A stretch of 64,000 nt of DNA from Corynebacterium curieae (GCF_027570035.1 NZ_JAKMUU010000005.1:1-64000); one strand, 5' to 3'; positions 37,722 to 46,299 are shown, numbered from the stretch's first letter. Notes: a model not told the origin generated them from the sequence alone. Numbers and translations: made by a program.

Positions 37722-37744
37722 TCACCTCTGAGGAAAGGAGGTGA
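37722..37744 (+). promoter_or_regulatory. Shine-Dalgarno sequestered in a hairpin
   Basis: AAAGGAGGTGA at 37734-37744 is an almost perfect complement of the 16S rRNA 3' end, 4 nt before the ATG at 37749. TCACCTC at 37722-37728 pairs exactly with GAGGTGA at 37738-37744. GATCACCTC is itself identical to the 16S tail. The arrangement suggests translation controlled by opening of this hairpin. Confidence 0.55.
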
Positions 37745-37748
37745 CGGC

Positions 37749-37949
37749 ATGGCTGACCGACGCATGTGGAAGATGTCGCCGGAGCGGCTGCAAGAGCATC
37801 TGAAATTGCGCAGCCGCGCATCGCGCATTCCCGATAAAAAGAAGGAACAGTCAAAGAAGGCCTGCCGGAACACTCGGCGGGCCTTTCCGCATTTTTGGCG
37901 TGGAAAACTACTGGGTTATCCCCAAACGTTTGACTTAACCCAACGTTAA
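37749..37949 (+). CDS. Small basic protein whose gene contains a terminator-like hairpin
   Basis: The frame begins MADRRMWKMSPERLQEH and runs through a Lys/Arg-rich stretch (PDKKKEQSKKACR) to a stop after 66 codons. An 11-bp hairpin (37857-37885) followed by a T-run lies at codons 37-46, so many transcripts probably end before the stop codon. Such a nonstop message for a short basic protein is the arrangement of E. coli arfA and B. subtilis brfA, alternative ribosome-rescue factors that are made only when trans-translation fails. I see no sequence identity to them; the match is in architecture only. An ordinary small DNA- or RNA-binding protein is the alternative. Confidence 0.5.
   Translation: MADRRMWKMSPERLQEHLKLRSRASRIPDKKKEQSKKACRNTRRAFPHFWRGKLLGYPQTFDLTQR
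37857..37896 (+). terminator. Hairpin and T-run inside the small basic gene
   Basis: AAGGCCTGCCG pairs with CGGCGGGCCTT (11 bp, one G-T) around GAACACT; TTTCCGCATTTTT follows. The T-run begins with two T within the stem end and a second run 6 nt later, so it is less canonical than the other terminators here. It would end transcripts at about codon 45-49 of the small gene. Confidence 0.6.
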
Positions 37950-37974
37950 CCGCTAAAGTTAACTTTAAGTTAAC
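37945..37974. repeat. Three GTTAAC palindromes upstream of the dead phosphatase-like gene
   Basis: GTTAAC occurs at 37945-37950, 37958-37963 and 37969-37974, spaced 13 and 11 nt, with TTTAA and CTTAA units around them. The cluster lies 41-70 nt before the ATG at 38015, where a promoter operator would be. The binding protein is not known. Confidence 0.45.
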
Positions 37975-38014
37975 AAATGGCAAACGGGAAAATAATCCGA
38001 GAAAGGGGATAACA

Positions 38015-38602
38015 ATGAACCAGTTTGAAACCCTGCGCCAGGATTTGCATGAGAACTACGGCCATGAGTACACGTCCGCAGAGATCGATACCAAGCTCGA
38101 TGAGGTAATTGCCAAGCACACCCAAAAGGCCGAGCTTGATGAATTTGTGCCGCTTTTGGTGGAGCGCGAGGTGCGCGAGTACTTCGGCAACCACCGCATT
38201 CACGTCCGCTTTGCTGCTGGGACGAATAGTGCGCTGGCTCAAGCGGCAGCGGAGCTGACCCGCAGGTATGCCGGCGAGGCCCTCTTTGTAGATACTGCCG
38301 TTGCTCACCCAGAAAACGAGGAGGAAGGCCACCTTGCGCACGTCATGAATGAGCGTGGCATGGGTGATGCACCGAATAAGTACCTCGATGAGGTGCGCAC
38401 GGTAGCGATGCCGGACTACATCGTCTTCTTGGGCCGTGAGGTGGAGCGCGACGAGGCTGGCAAAGATATCAAGATATGGGATATTGCCTCCGCTGAGACC
38501 GTGGAGCAGGCGCGCGAGTTGGCAGATGACCTAGAAGCACGCGTGCTCTACATGCTCAATAAGCTGGGCATCGATCCGGTAACCGAGCCGGTGAACGCTT
38601 AA
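38015..38602 (+). CDS. Arsenate-reductase/LMW-phosphatase-like protein, catalytically dead
   Basis: A 195-residue protein. Residues 1-58 look like the three-helix dimerisation domain of mycothiol-dependent arsenate reductases (DEFVPLLVEREVREYFG). The following domain aligns with the LMW-phosphatase fold, but the P-loop C-x5-R reads VRFAAGTNSALAQAA: the cysteine is Ala68 and the arginine is Leu74. The second conserved cysteine region (GCGDAC in homologues) reads FLGREVERDEAG, also without cysteine. So no reductase or phosphatase chemistry is expected; a regulatory or ligand-binding role is inference. Ribosome site: GAAAGGGG, 8 nt upstream. Confidence 0.7.
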   Translation: MNQFETLRQDLHENYGHEYTSAEIDTKLDEVIAKHTQKAELDEFVPLLVEREVREYFGNHRIHVRFAAGTNSALAQAAAELTRRYAGEALFVDTAVAHPENEEEGHLAHVMNERGMGDAPNKYLDEVRTVAMPDYIVFLGREVERDEAGKDIKIWDIASAETVEQARELADDLEARVLYMLNKLGIDPVTEPVNA

Positions 38603-39861
38603 AAGCGATAGGGGTTGGGCAACTGGGAGGAGACATTATTATTGGCCACCCAGAAGCCTGCAAACCTAAAGGGCATGTAGTGCGTGCCCATGCCGGGGCG
38701 CCACTCGGGGGTTCCCAGTAGTGGGGGAGTATCGCGGTCGCGCTGCGGATACAGCTTTTCCGGCAATGCGCCCACCATGGGGTGGTAGTCCTCCAAGAGG
38801 CGCGCGAAGGCAGAATCGAAGTCTTCGCGCGAAAGATCCTGCGCCAAGTCATTAATGCGCTGGGTAATCTGGCGCAGGCTGTCATTGTCGGGCTGGCGGG
38901 ATAGGGCCGCTTGGGCGTCGCCAAGCAGCCATTGCACCTCGCCGGCGCGAACCGCGGTATCGCCGGAGCAGAACCTTTCTAGGGAATCTACCTGTGCTGC
39001 GGCGGTATTGATCTGCTTGAGTGCTTTATATGCCTTCTTGACGGACGCAGCGTGCAGGGAGAAGTCCTGGATGCCTTCCAGCGCCCTAATTGTTGGCAGG
39101 GCATCGGTATATTGGCCGAGCAATGATTGCCACTGCACCTTGAGGTAGTCACCCGCCAAGGGGGAATGCAGGGCGTTAATCCGCGCCTCCGTGCGGGCGA
39201 TGAGTTCTTCTGCCCTATCGCGAGCGCCTTCTATATAGTCAAAGCGCTTACGCAGCCGCGCACGCCGGACGAGCAGATATACGATGAGGCCAACGGTCCC
39301 GAGAACCACGATCACCAAAGTGCCGGCAATAAACAAGGTCCACGTGGGCATTTGTTCCCCGTAGTGCCGGCGCACGGAGGTATCCGCAGCGGCGCGCGTA
39401 GCCAAAATCATGCCGACGGTGTAGTTATTGTCCACCAGTGCGGGCCGCATCTGGTCCAAGATGCCATCCACGCGGCCCTCGTCATAAATTTTGATGTCGT
39501 GGCATACCTCGGTCCCGCAGTGCACGGCCATGCTATTAGGCTCGAAGCCGACAGCAATGACGAGCACATTCTTTTGGAGCCCGCTTTCAGTCATGAACTG
39601 GGGATGCTCGCGCTCCAAGTCCCGAAAAAGGGTATGGGAAAACTCCTCGCCCGAACTTGGATACGTGGCGTAGATGACCTCGTGCACAGAATCCGGAAGA
39701 CGAATGGACCGTGCCTGCGTAGTAATGGCATCTTCGTCTGAGTTACTTAGGATCTGAGCGTGGTCCAAAAAATCCACCGCGGGCCTTTCCGCTGCTAGGG
39801 CGGCGGGTGCGCTGGTAACAGCGAGAAGACCTACTGCTACCGCGCAAGGAACCCATCTCAT
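38599..39861 (-). CDS. Exported membrane protein, TPM/DUF5129-like
   Basis: A 420-residue protein with signal peptide (MRWVPCAVAVGLLAVTSAPA, cut after AALAA), an extracytoplasmic domain (25-175) with VDFLDHAQILSNSDEDAITT, which resembles TPM-domain starts, one membrane segment (about 178-202), and a helical cytoplasmic C-terminus with coiled-coil character. It resembles the corynebacterial DUF5129 group; function is unknown. TATGAT lies 8 nt before the ATG (leaderless). The stop interlocks with the preceding gene in TTAA. Confidence 0.7.
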   Translation of the reverse strand: MRWVPCAVAVGLLAVTSAPAALAAERPAVDFLDHAQILSNSDEDAITTQARSIRLPDSVHEVIYATYPSSGEEFSHTLFRDLEREHPQFMTESGLQKNVLVIAVGFEPNSMAVHCGTEVCHDIKIYDEGRVDGILDQMRPALVDNNYTVGMILATRAAADTSVRRHYGEQMPTWTLFIAGTLVIVVLGTVGLIVYLLVRRARLRKRFDYIEGARDRAEELIARTEARINALHSPLAGDYLKVQWQSLLGQYTDALPTIRALEGIQDFSLHAASVKKAYKALKQINTAAAQVDSLERFCSGDTAVRAGEVQWLLGDAQAALSRQPDNDSLRQITQRINDLAQDLSREDFDSAFARLLEDYHPMVGALPEKLYPQRDRDTPPLLGTPEWRPGMGTHYMPFRFAGFWVANNNVSSQLPNPYRF

Positions 39862-39968
39862 GATGTTCCATCATACGGGCTCCCGCGTGTAAACCGTAGT
39901 ACTTATGCAAAAGCAACTACGCTAAATCGCTGACTACTGTTTATACCGTTTGGAGAATCGAAGCTATC

Positions 39969-41921
39969 GTGACTGCCAACAACACCCAGGCCCATGAGCC
40001 CCTGCAGCGCATCCTGCTGCCTAAGCGTGGCGAGCCCTTTGATGTGCGGATGCTCTACCTCATCGAAGCCGAGCAAAACCGCGAACGCCTTAGCTGGTTT
40101 GACCGCACGTCCGTAACCATCCCTGCCGGCGAGGAAGCCTCTTTTGAGACCTATTTCAATGCCTTCCCGGCTTCTTATTGGCGCCGCTGGTCGCAGCTGC
40201 GCTCCGTTATTCTCAGCCTAGACATTGAGGGCCAGGCAAATATTTCCCTGTACCGTTCTAAGCAGGATGGCCAGCGCATTTCCGTGGCCAACCACCTAGT
40301 AGGCTCCGGTCACCACGAGTTTGAGCTGCCGCTCAAAAACTTCGAGGACGGCGGCTGGCTGTGGTTTGATATCACCGCCGAGCAGGAAACCACGCTTGCC
40401 GACGCCGCCTGGTGCTCCCCCCACGCCCCCGGCCCGCAGCTGCTGCCGGACGGCACCGAACAACCGGCGCAGGACAAGCGCGTGGCAGTCGGCATTCCTA
40501 CCTTTAACCGCCCGACCGATGCCGTGGCAGCACTCAAGGCATTGGCCGAGGATCCGGTGGTAGATGAAATCATCGACTTCGTCCTCATGCCGGACCAGGG
40601 TAACCAGCACCCTGCTGATGAACCGGGCTATGACGAGGCAGTGGCCCACTTTGGCGATCGTTTCCGCGAGTTCCGCCAGGGCAATCTGGGCGGTTCCGGC
40701 GGCTACTCCCGCATCATGTACGAGGCGCTGGAAAATACCGATTCGCCCTTCATCCTCTACATGGATGATGACATCGCCATTGAGCCGGACTCCGTACTGC
40801 GTGCGGTTCAGGCGGCCCGCTACGCCGCCAAGCCCATCATCGTGGGCGGCCAGATGCTTAACCTGCAGGAGCGCTCCCAGCTGCGCACCACCGGCGAGCG
40901 GGTCAACCGCGCCGATTTCATGTGGGGCGCAGCCCCACACGCCGTTTACGATCATGATTTTGCCAAGTACCCGCTGCGCGCCATTGGCACCCGCGAGACC
41001 CACCTGGATCCCAAGAAGTACGATTCGCGCGCGCTGCACCGCCGCGTTGACGTGGAGTATAACGGCTGGTGGATGTGCCTCTTCTCGCGCATCGTGGCAG
41101 AAACTAACGGCCAGCCGCTGCCGCTATTTATCAAGTGGGACGATACCGAGTACTCCCTGCGCGCGGCGCGCAATGGATTCCCCACGGTGACCTGGCCGGG
41201 TGCCGCCATCTGGCACATGGCCTGGGCTGACAAGGACGATGCCATTGACTGGCAGGCCTATTTCCACCTGCGCAACCGCCTCATTGTTGCCGCGATGTAC
41301 CACGATGGCCCGGCCAAGGGCATCACCAAGTCCATCTTTAAGTCCACCCTCAAGCACACCATGTGCATGGAATACTCCACCATGGCCATCCAGATTGAGG
41401 CCATGCGGGACTTCCTTGCTGGACCGGATCGCCTCTTTGGCATCCTGGAGTCCTCGCTGCCGCGCATCGCACAGATCCGCAAGAACTACTCCGATGCCGT
41501 CATCTTGGAATCCGCCGATGAGCTGCCTGCTCCCACCGGCGCGCCGGGTGTACCCACCCGAAATATCGGCGGCCGCCTGGCCAAGATTAAGAAGATCCCG
41601 TGGGCCATCAAGGGCCTCAAGCACCTGGTCAGCAAGGAAGACGCCGCGCACCACGAGGCGCCGCAGCTGAATCTCACCCCGGACGAGGCTCGCTGGTTCA
41701 CCCTCTCCCGTGTAGATTCGGCCACCGTCTCTACCGCAGGTGGCACCGGTGTGGCCTTCCGCAAGCGCGACCGCGACCTAGCCAAGGACCTCGTTTCCCA
41801 GACCCGCGAGCTGCTGAAGGAAATCGAGGAAAACTTCGATGATCTGCGTGTCGAATACCGCGCGGCGCAGCCAGAGCTGACCTCGCGTGAGTCTTGGAAG
41901 CAGGTATTCGATGCCCAGTAA
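39969..41921 (+). CDS. glfT2: Galactofuranosyltransferase (galactan polymerase)
   Basis: A 650-residue GT2 enzyme that extends the galactan with alternating beta-1,5 and beta-1,6 galactofuranose from UDP-galactofuranose. An N-terminal beta-sandwich (to about 160) precedes the GT-A core: VGIPTFNRPTDAV, QGNLGGSGGYSRIM, the metal-binding LYMDDDIAIEP, the acceptor-site WDDTEYSLRA and IWHMAW, with a helical C-terminus. Length matches M. tuberculosis GlfT2 (637). The GTG start has GGAGA 13 nt upstream. The next gene overlaps by 11 nt. Confidence 0.96.
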   Translation: MTANNTQAHEPLQRILLPKRGEPFDVRMLYLIEAEQNRERLSWFDRTSVTIPAGEEASFETYFNAFPASYWRRWSQLRSVILSLDIEGQANISLYRSKQDGQRISVANHLVGSGHHEFELPLKNFEDGGWLWFDITAEQETTLADAAWCSPHAPGPQLLPDGTEQPAQDKRVAVGIPTFNRPTDAVAALKALAEDPVVDEIIDFVLMPDQGNQHPADEPGYDEAVAHFGDRFREFRQGNLGGSGGYSRIMYEALENTDSPFILYMDDDIAIEPDSVLRAVQAARYAAKPIIVGGQMLNLQERSQLRTTGERVNRADFMWGAAPHAVYDHDFAKYPLRAIGTRETHLDPKKYDSRALHRRVDVEYNGWWMCLFSRIVAETNGQPLPLFIKWDDTEYSLRAARNGFPTVTWPGAAIWHMAWADKDDAIDWQAYFHLRNRLIVAAMYHDGPAKGITKSIFKSTLKHTMCMEYSTMAIQIEAMRDFLAGPDRLFGILESSLPRIAQIRKNYSDAVILESADELPAPTGAPGVPTRNIGGRLAKIKKIPWAIKGLKHLVSKEDAAHHEAPQLNLTPDEARWFTLSRVDSATVSTAGGTGVAFRKRDRDLAKDLVSQTRELLKEIEENFDDLRVEYRAAQPELTSRESWKQVFDAQ

Positions 41922-42426
41922 GCTATCAGAAGCAGAATCGCGCGTTCTCGAATCCATCCAGGGCGCGGCTTTCGACGTGCCCGGCGTGCTTCCCACCGCC
42001 CGCGGGCTCAGCCACTGGGGCGAGCATGCCTTGGGCTGGATGGGTACCGCTGCGGTAGGGGCGGGCATCGATAAGCGCCGCCGTGAAGGCTGGATCCGCG
42101 TAGGGGCCGCTGCCTTCCTCGCGCACGCCGCCAGCGTGGTGCTCAAGCGCATCGTGCGCCGCAAGCGTCCGGACTATTCGTACGTGCGCGTGGGGGTAAA
42201 GACTCCCTCCAAGCTATCTTTCCCCAGCTCGCATGCCACCTCGACCACTGCATTCCTCGTTGCGGTAGCTCGACTTACCGGCCGCAAGACGCCGCTGCTC
42301 GGCGTGCCGGTGATGATGGCATCGCGTATGGTGCTCGGGGTGCATTATCCAACCGATACGGCAGTGGGTGCGGCCATCGGCGCTGCCACCGCGGAGGTCG
42401 TGATGAAAGGAATGAAGCATGAGTGA
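41911..42426 (+). CDS. PAP2-family phosphatase (decaprenyl-phosphoribose-phosphate phosphatase)
   Basis: A 171-residue membrane phosphatase. The three PAP2 motifs are present: KRIVRRKRPD, FPSSHATS and SRMVLGVHYPTD. In Mycobacteriales the gene between glfT2 and ubiA (Rv3807c family) is thought to remove the 5-phosphate from decaprenyl-phosphoryl-5-phosphoribose. ATG 41911 lies within the glfT2 end (11-nt overlap) and the gene's own end overlaps ubiA by 8 nt, so these genes are tightly coupled. Confidence 0.9.
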   Translation: MPSKLSEAESRVLESIQGAAFDVPGVLPTARGLSHWGEHALGWMGTAAVGAGIDKRRREGWIRVGAAAFLAHAASVVLKRIVRRKRPDYSYVRVGVKTPSKLSFPSSHATSTTAFLVAVARLTGRKTPLLGVPVMMASRMVLGVHYPTDTAVGAAIGAATAEVVMKGMKHE

Positions 42427-43399
42427 TGATGGAAACCAGCACTTTTTCCATTCGGAACCGCACACCTCTGGCGTAGATACCGGCCGCAAGCGCAAGCCGC
42501 CGAAGAATCTTGCTGATGGCATGATTAAGGCCCTGCGCCCCAAGCAGTGGGTCAAAAACGTCCTAGTGCTGGCGGCCCCCGCCGCGGCCGGCGCCGATGC
42601 GTTATTCCATGGCCGCGTGCTTGTCGACGTCCTCTTGGCCTTCGTCGTTTTCTGCCTCGGCGCTTCCTCCATCTACCTGATCAATGATGCGAAGGACTGG
42701 CGCGAGGACCAAGAGCATCCGACCAAGCGTTTCCGCCCGATTGCCTCCGGCGTGTTGCCCATTAAGCTCGCCTATGTCATGGCAGTGGTGCTCATCTGCC
42801 TGTCCATCGGCCTATCCTTCCTCGCTACCGCCGGACCGCAGTTGGCCATCGTGATGGCGATTTATATTGCGTTGCAGCTGGGCTATTGCTTCGGTTGGAA
42901 GCACATGCCGGTGATCGATATTGCCCTAGTGTCCTCGGGCTTCATGCTGCGCACCATGGCTGGTGGCGTAGCCGCGGGCATCGAATTATCTCAGTGGTTC
43001 CTGCTAGTTGCAGCCTTTGGCTCGCTATTTATGGCCTCCGGCAAGCGGTATTCTGAGATCCTGCTGGTAGAACAAACCGGCGCGAAGATCCGCAAGTCCC
43101 TAGAAGGCTATACGCCTACCTACCTGCGCTTCGTGTGGACTCTGGCTGCCACTGCGGTGGTCATCTGCTACACCCTGTGGGGCTTTGAGCTCGCTAACGA
43201 CGCCCAGACGGGTGGCGTGTGGTACCAGATTTCCATGGTGCCGTTTACCATCGCCATCCTGCGCTACGCGGCCGATGTGGACCGCGGTCAGGGCGGCGCA
43301 CCGGATGAGATTGCACTGGAAGACCGCACCTTGCAGGTTCTCGCTTTGGCCTGGCTCGCCTGCATTGCCATGGCGGTTTATATCATGCCGTTGTTCTAG
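42419..43399 (+). CDS. ubiA: Decaprenyl-phosphate phosphoribosyltransferase (DPPR synthase)
   Basis: A 326-residue UbiA-superfamily membrane enzyme that joins phosphoribosyl pyrophosphate and decaprenyl phosphate, the first step to decaprenyl-phosphoryl-arabinose. The first aspartate motif is NDAKDWREDQEHPTKRFRP; the second lies in the region DIALVSSGFMLR; about nine hydrophobic segments follow. A soluble tail of about 35 residues precedes the first helix. It matches M. tuberculosis Rv3806c in position and motifs. Confidence 0.95.
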   Translation: MSDDGNQHFFHSEPHTSGVDTGRKRKPPKNLADGMIKALRPKQWVKNVLVLAAPAAAGADALFHGRVLVDVLLAFVVFCLGASSIYLINDAKDWREDQEHPTKRFRPIASGVLPIKLAYVMAVVLICLSIGLSFLATAGPQLAIVMAIYIALQLGYCFGWKHMPVIDIALVSSGFMLRTMAGGVAAGIELSQWFLLVAAFGSLFMASGKRYSEILLVEQTGAKIRKSLEGYTPTYLRFVWTLAATAVVICYTLWGFELANDAQTGGVWYQISMVPFTIAILRYAADVDRGQGGAPDEIALEDRTLQVLALAWLACIAMAVYIMPLF

Positions 43400-43452
43400 A
43401 CACAGCGGAATCGATATAGAAATTTTCCGCGGGGCTGATAAACTTTCTCCCC

Positions 43453-45147
43453 GTGTTTAACACCGACCACAAGAGCATCGCCCGCTGGAGTACCCCAGCG
43501 GTCGTTCTTGTGATCGGTGTTCTATCTTTCTGGGGCGGGTTTGCGCGGCGCTGGATTTCCGATGACGGCCTCATTGTCCTGCGCACGGTGCGCAACCTAG
43601 AAGCCGGGAACGGCCCGGTTTTCAATATGGGCGAGCGCGTGGAGGCCAATACCTCCACGCTGTGGCAGTACCTTATCTTCCTCGTGCGTTGGGTGTCTCA
43701 CGCAAACCTCGAAGGCATCGCCATTTACTTAGGCCTTATCTTGGCGGTAGCGGCAATGGTGGTCGGTGCGGGGGCGTCGGCAAGCATGCGCTCTGGGGTC
43801 GTCCTTCCGGCCGGCGCGCTGGTGTATCTGGCCCTGCCACCGGCCCGGGACTTTTTCACGTCCGGGCTGGAATGGGGCCTGTGCATTTTCTATCTCGCAG
43901 TGCTGTGGTGGCTTTTGCTGCGCTGGTCGCGCCCACGCCGCCACTCCGGTAGCAATAGTGATACATACTGGCTTGCCTTCTGGGCTGGGCTTTCTTGGTT
44001 GGTGCGGCCAGAGCTCGCCCTGTACGGCGGTTTGGTAGGAATCCTGCTGCTGGTATCCCACCGCTCGTGGAAGATTCTTGCCGCCGCGGTACCGCTGCCG
44101 TTGGCCTATGAGATTTTCCGCATGGGCTACTACGGACTGCTGACCCCGCACACGGCCGTGGCAAAATCTGCAGCTGGTTCCGAATGGGGCAAGGGCTTTA
44201 CCTACTTGGCTGATTTCGCCGGCCCGTACTGGCTCTTCCTACCGCTCATCGTGCTGGCCATTGCTGGCCTATGGAAAGCGAACCTGCGGCCTACCGCAGT
44301 GCGTTCTACCACCACAGCGGTTTATCTCTTTGTGGGCGCAGCCCTCATTCACACGCTGTATGTCCTGCGCGTGGGTGGAGACTTCATGCACGGACGCATG
44401 CTATTGCTCCCACTATTTGCGGTATTGCTTCCCATTTTTGTGGTTAGCGTTCGAGCATGGATCGTCTCCGCGTTCTGCGCGGTTTGGGCGTTGGTCATCG
44501 TTCTGCGCGGTCACCCCGTGGACCGCAGCGTGTACGAGGATGAAATCTCCATTGTGGACGAGCGCGATTTCTGGACCTATGCCACCCAGCGCCAAGAACC
44601 CCCGACGCGTGCCGAGCAGTTCCTTGGTGCCAAGTTTATGGAGGACTACCAAGAAGGCATCGATGAGCTGGAGGCTGGCGATGCCATGACCTTCCGCTAT
44701 ATCAAGGGCGAAGACAGGTTCTCTTGGATGGCCTCACCCGCAGATCCCTCCCGCAGCGATCCACCAACCGTCTACCTGCTCAATCTGGGCCTTTCCTCTA
44801 TGAACGCACCGCTAGATATTCGCGTGCTGGACAATATTGGCCTCAGCAATCCGCTGGCCGCGCGGCAGCCGCGCATCGTCGGTGGGCGCATCGGCCACGA
44901 TAAGAGCTTGGATTTGTCGTGGCAGGTAGCGGATTCTGCCGTGGACATCGATGAGATTCCGCCGTGGATTGATAAGTATGAGGCGGCTAAGGCACGCGCC
45001 GCGCTTGCCGACGCCGATTTCCAGAAACTCTTCGCCACTTACAGGCAACCTTTAACTTGGGACCGTTTCTGGAAAAATATTAAATTCTCCCTGACCGATG
45101 GAAGGACGCTCGCCTTCTCTTCCGATCCCTCGGACTACCTGCACTAG
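43453..45147 (+). CDS. aftB: Terminal beta-1,2-arabinofuranosyltransferase
   Basis: A 564-residue GT-C enzyme that caps arabinan with beta-1,2 arabinose from decaprenyl-phosphoryl-arabinose. The catalytic pair is in ISDDGLIVLRTVRNL, after the first membrane segment. RVEANTSTLWQYL and LSWLVRPELALY are GT-C family blocks. About ten membrane segments precede a C-terminal extracytoplasmic domain (from about 350). The GTG start has TAAACT 8 nt upstream, so it is probably leaderless. It is the last gene of the arabinogalactan run. Confidence 0.94.
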   Translation: MFNTDHKSIARWSTPAVVLVIGVLSFWGGFARRWISDDGLIVLRTVRNLEAGNGPVFNMGERVEANTSTLWQYLIFLVRWVSHANLEGIAIYLGLILAVAAMVVGAGASASMRSGVVLPAGALVYLALPPARDFFTSGLEWGLCIFYLAVLWWLLLRWSRPRRHSGSNSDTYWLAFWAGLSWLVRPELALYGGLVGILLLVSHRSWKILAAAVPLPLAYEIFRMGYYGLLTPHTAVAKSAAGSEWGKGFTYLADFAGPYWLFLPLIVLAIAGLWKANLRPTAVRSTTTAVYLFVGAALIHTLYVLRVGGDFMHGRMLLLPLFAVLLPIFVVSVRAWIVSAFCAVWALVIVLRGHPVDRSVYEDEISIVDERDFWTYATQRQEPPTRAEQFLGAKFMEDYQEGIDELEAGDAMTFRYIKGEDRFSWMASPADPSRSDPPTVYLLNLGLSSMNAPLDIRVLDNIGLSNPLAARQPRIVGGRIGHDKSLDLSWQVADSAVDIDEIPPWIDKYEAAKARAALADADFQKLFATYRQPLTWDRFWKNIKFSLTDGRTLAFSSDPSDYLH

Positions 45148-45193
45148 CCCCTTTAAATGCAGACTTTGGGGGGAACCTAAGTTACACTACTCT

Positions 45194-45231
45194 GTGACGA
45201 TGTTAGCGATCCGTGACGTTAACGGTATACA
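45194..45231 (+). promoter_or_regulatory. Promoter with direct repeat before the first mycolyltransferase
   Basis: GTGACGATGTTA (45194) is repeated as GTGACGTTAAC (45213), 19 nt apart, just before a -10-like TATACA (45226-45231). The spacing of about two helical turns suggests tandem binding of an activator. Confidence 0.4.
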
Positions 45232-45285
45232 GGTTGCGGACGATAAAGCTTAGTGACAATCACCGAGTAGTTTTGAAGGAGAAAG

Positions 45286-46299
45286 ATGACTGCTTCCATC
45301 AAGGGTCGTGTCCTTTCAGTCATCATGGCAGTTGCCGTAGCTTTGGGCCTTGCCGTCGTGGCGGGATCCCAGCCGGCAGAGGCAGCCAACCGCGACTGGC
45401 TGCGCCGTGACGCCACTGGCACATGTGAGTGGGACAAGGTTGGCTGGTGGGTCCAGCGCTGTGACGTATGGTCCCAGGCTATGGGCCGTACGGTCCCAGT
45501 GCAGGTTCAGCCCGCAAAGCGCGGCGGCAATGCTGCCCTCTACCTGCTAGATGGCCTGCGCGCTACCGAGCGCACCAATGCTTGGGTCAACGACGTCAAC
45601 GCTGCTAAGACCTATGAGCCGCACAACATTACCCTGGCTATGCCGGTTGGTGGTGCCGCTTCCTTCTACGCTGACTGGCAAGGTCCTGCCACCTATGATC
45701 TGGAAAACCCGGTCAACTATAAGTGGGAGACCTTCCTGACAAGCGAGCTCCCGGGCTACTTGGAGCGCAACTTTGGCGTTGCTCGCAACAACAACTCCAT
45801 TGCCGGCCTGTCCATGGGCGCCGGCGCTGCCCTGACCTTGGCAGCTAAGCACCCGAATCAGTTCCGTCAGGCAATGTCCTACTCGGGCTTCCTTACCACC
45901 ACGGTTCCGGGTGCCCAGACCATGATGCGCTTTGCCATGCTGGACGCGGGCGGATTCAATATCAACGCCATGTACGGTTCATTGTTTAACCCGAAGCGTT
46001 TCCAGAACGACCCGCTGCTGCTCATTCCGCAGTTGCGCAATACCAACCTGTATATCTCCGCAGCTTCCGGCATTCCAGGTGCTGGCGATGGTCACTACCT
46101 GCCTGAGCACCAGGCGGCCGGTGCTGCCCTTGAGGTTGGTTCCAATATCACTACCCGCGTATGGGAGGGTGCCGCTCGCCTACAGGGGCTGAACCCGACC
46201 GTGGACTACCCGGCTCAAGGCCTGCACAACTGGGAGCAGTTTGGCTACCAGCTCAACCGCTCTAAGCCGCAGGTGCTCAACGTTATGAACGCCTGGTAA
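45286..46299 (+). CDS. Secreted mycolyltransferase (short form)
   Basis: A 337-residue exported esterase that moves mycolic acids from trehalose monomycolate to trehalose or arabinogalactan. The signal peptide ends near SQPAEAA. The catalytic serine is Ser176 in AGLSMGAGAALTL and the histidine is His314 in GLHNWEQFGYQL. Cys47 and Cys59 may form a disulfide. No LGFP repeats are present, so it corresponds to the small Cmt/antigen-85-like enzymes (cmt2 of C. glutamicum by position). GAAGGAGAAAG precedes the ATG. Confidence 0.95.
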   Translation: MTASIKGRVLSVIMAVAVALGLAVVAGSQPAEAANRDWLRRDATGTCEWDKVGWWVQRCDVWSQAMGRTVPVQVQPAKRGGNAALYLLDGLRATERTNAWVNDVNAAKTYEPHNITLAMPVGGAASFYADWQGPATYDLENPVNYKWETFLTSELPGYLERNFGVARNNNSIAGLSMGAGAALTLAAKHPNQFRQAMSYSGFLTTTVPGAQTMMRFAMLDAGGFNINAMYGSLFNPKRFQNDPLLLIPQLRNTNLYISAASGIPGAGDGHYLPEHQAAGAALEVGSNITTRVWEGAARLQGLNPTVDYPAQGLHNWEQFGYQLNRSKPQVLNVMNAW

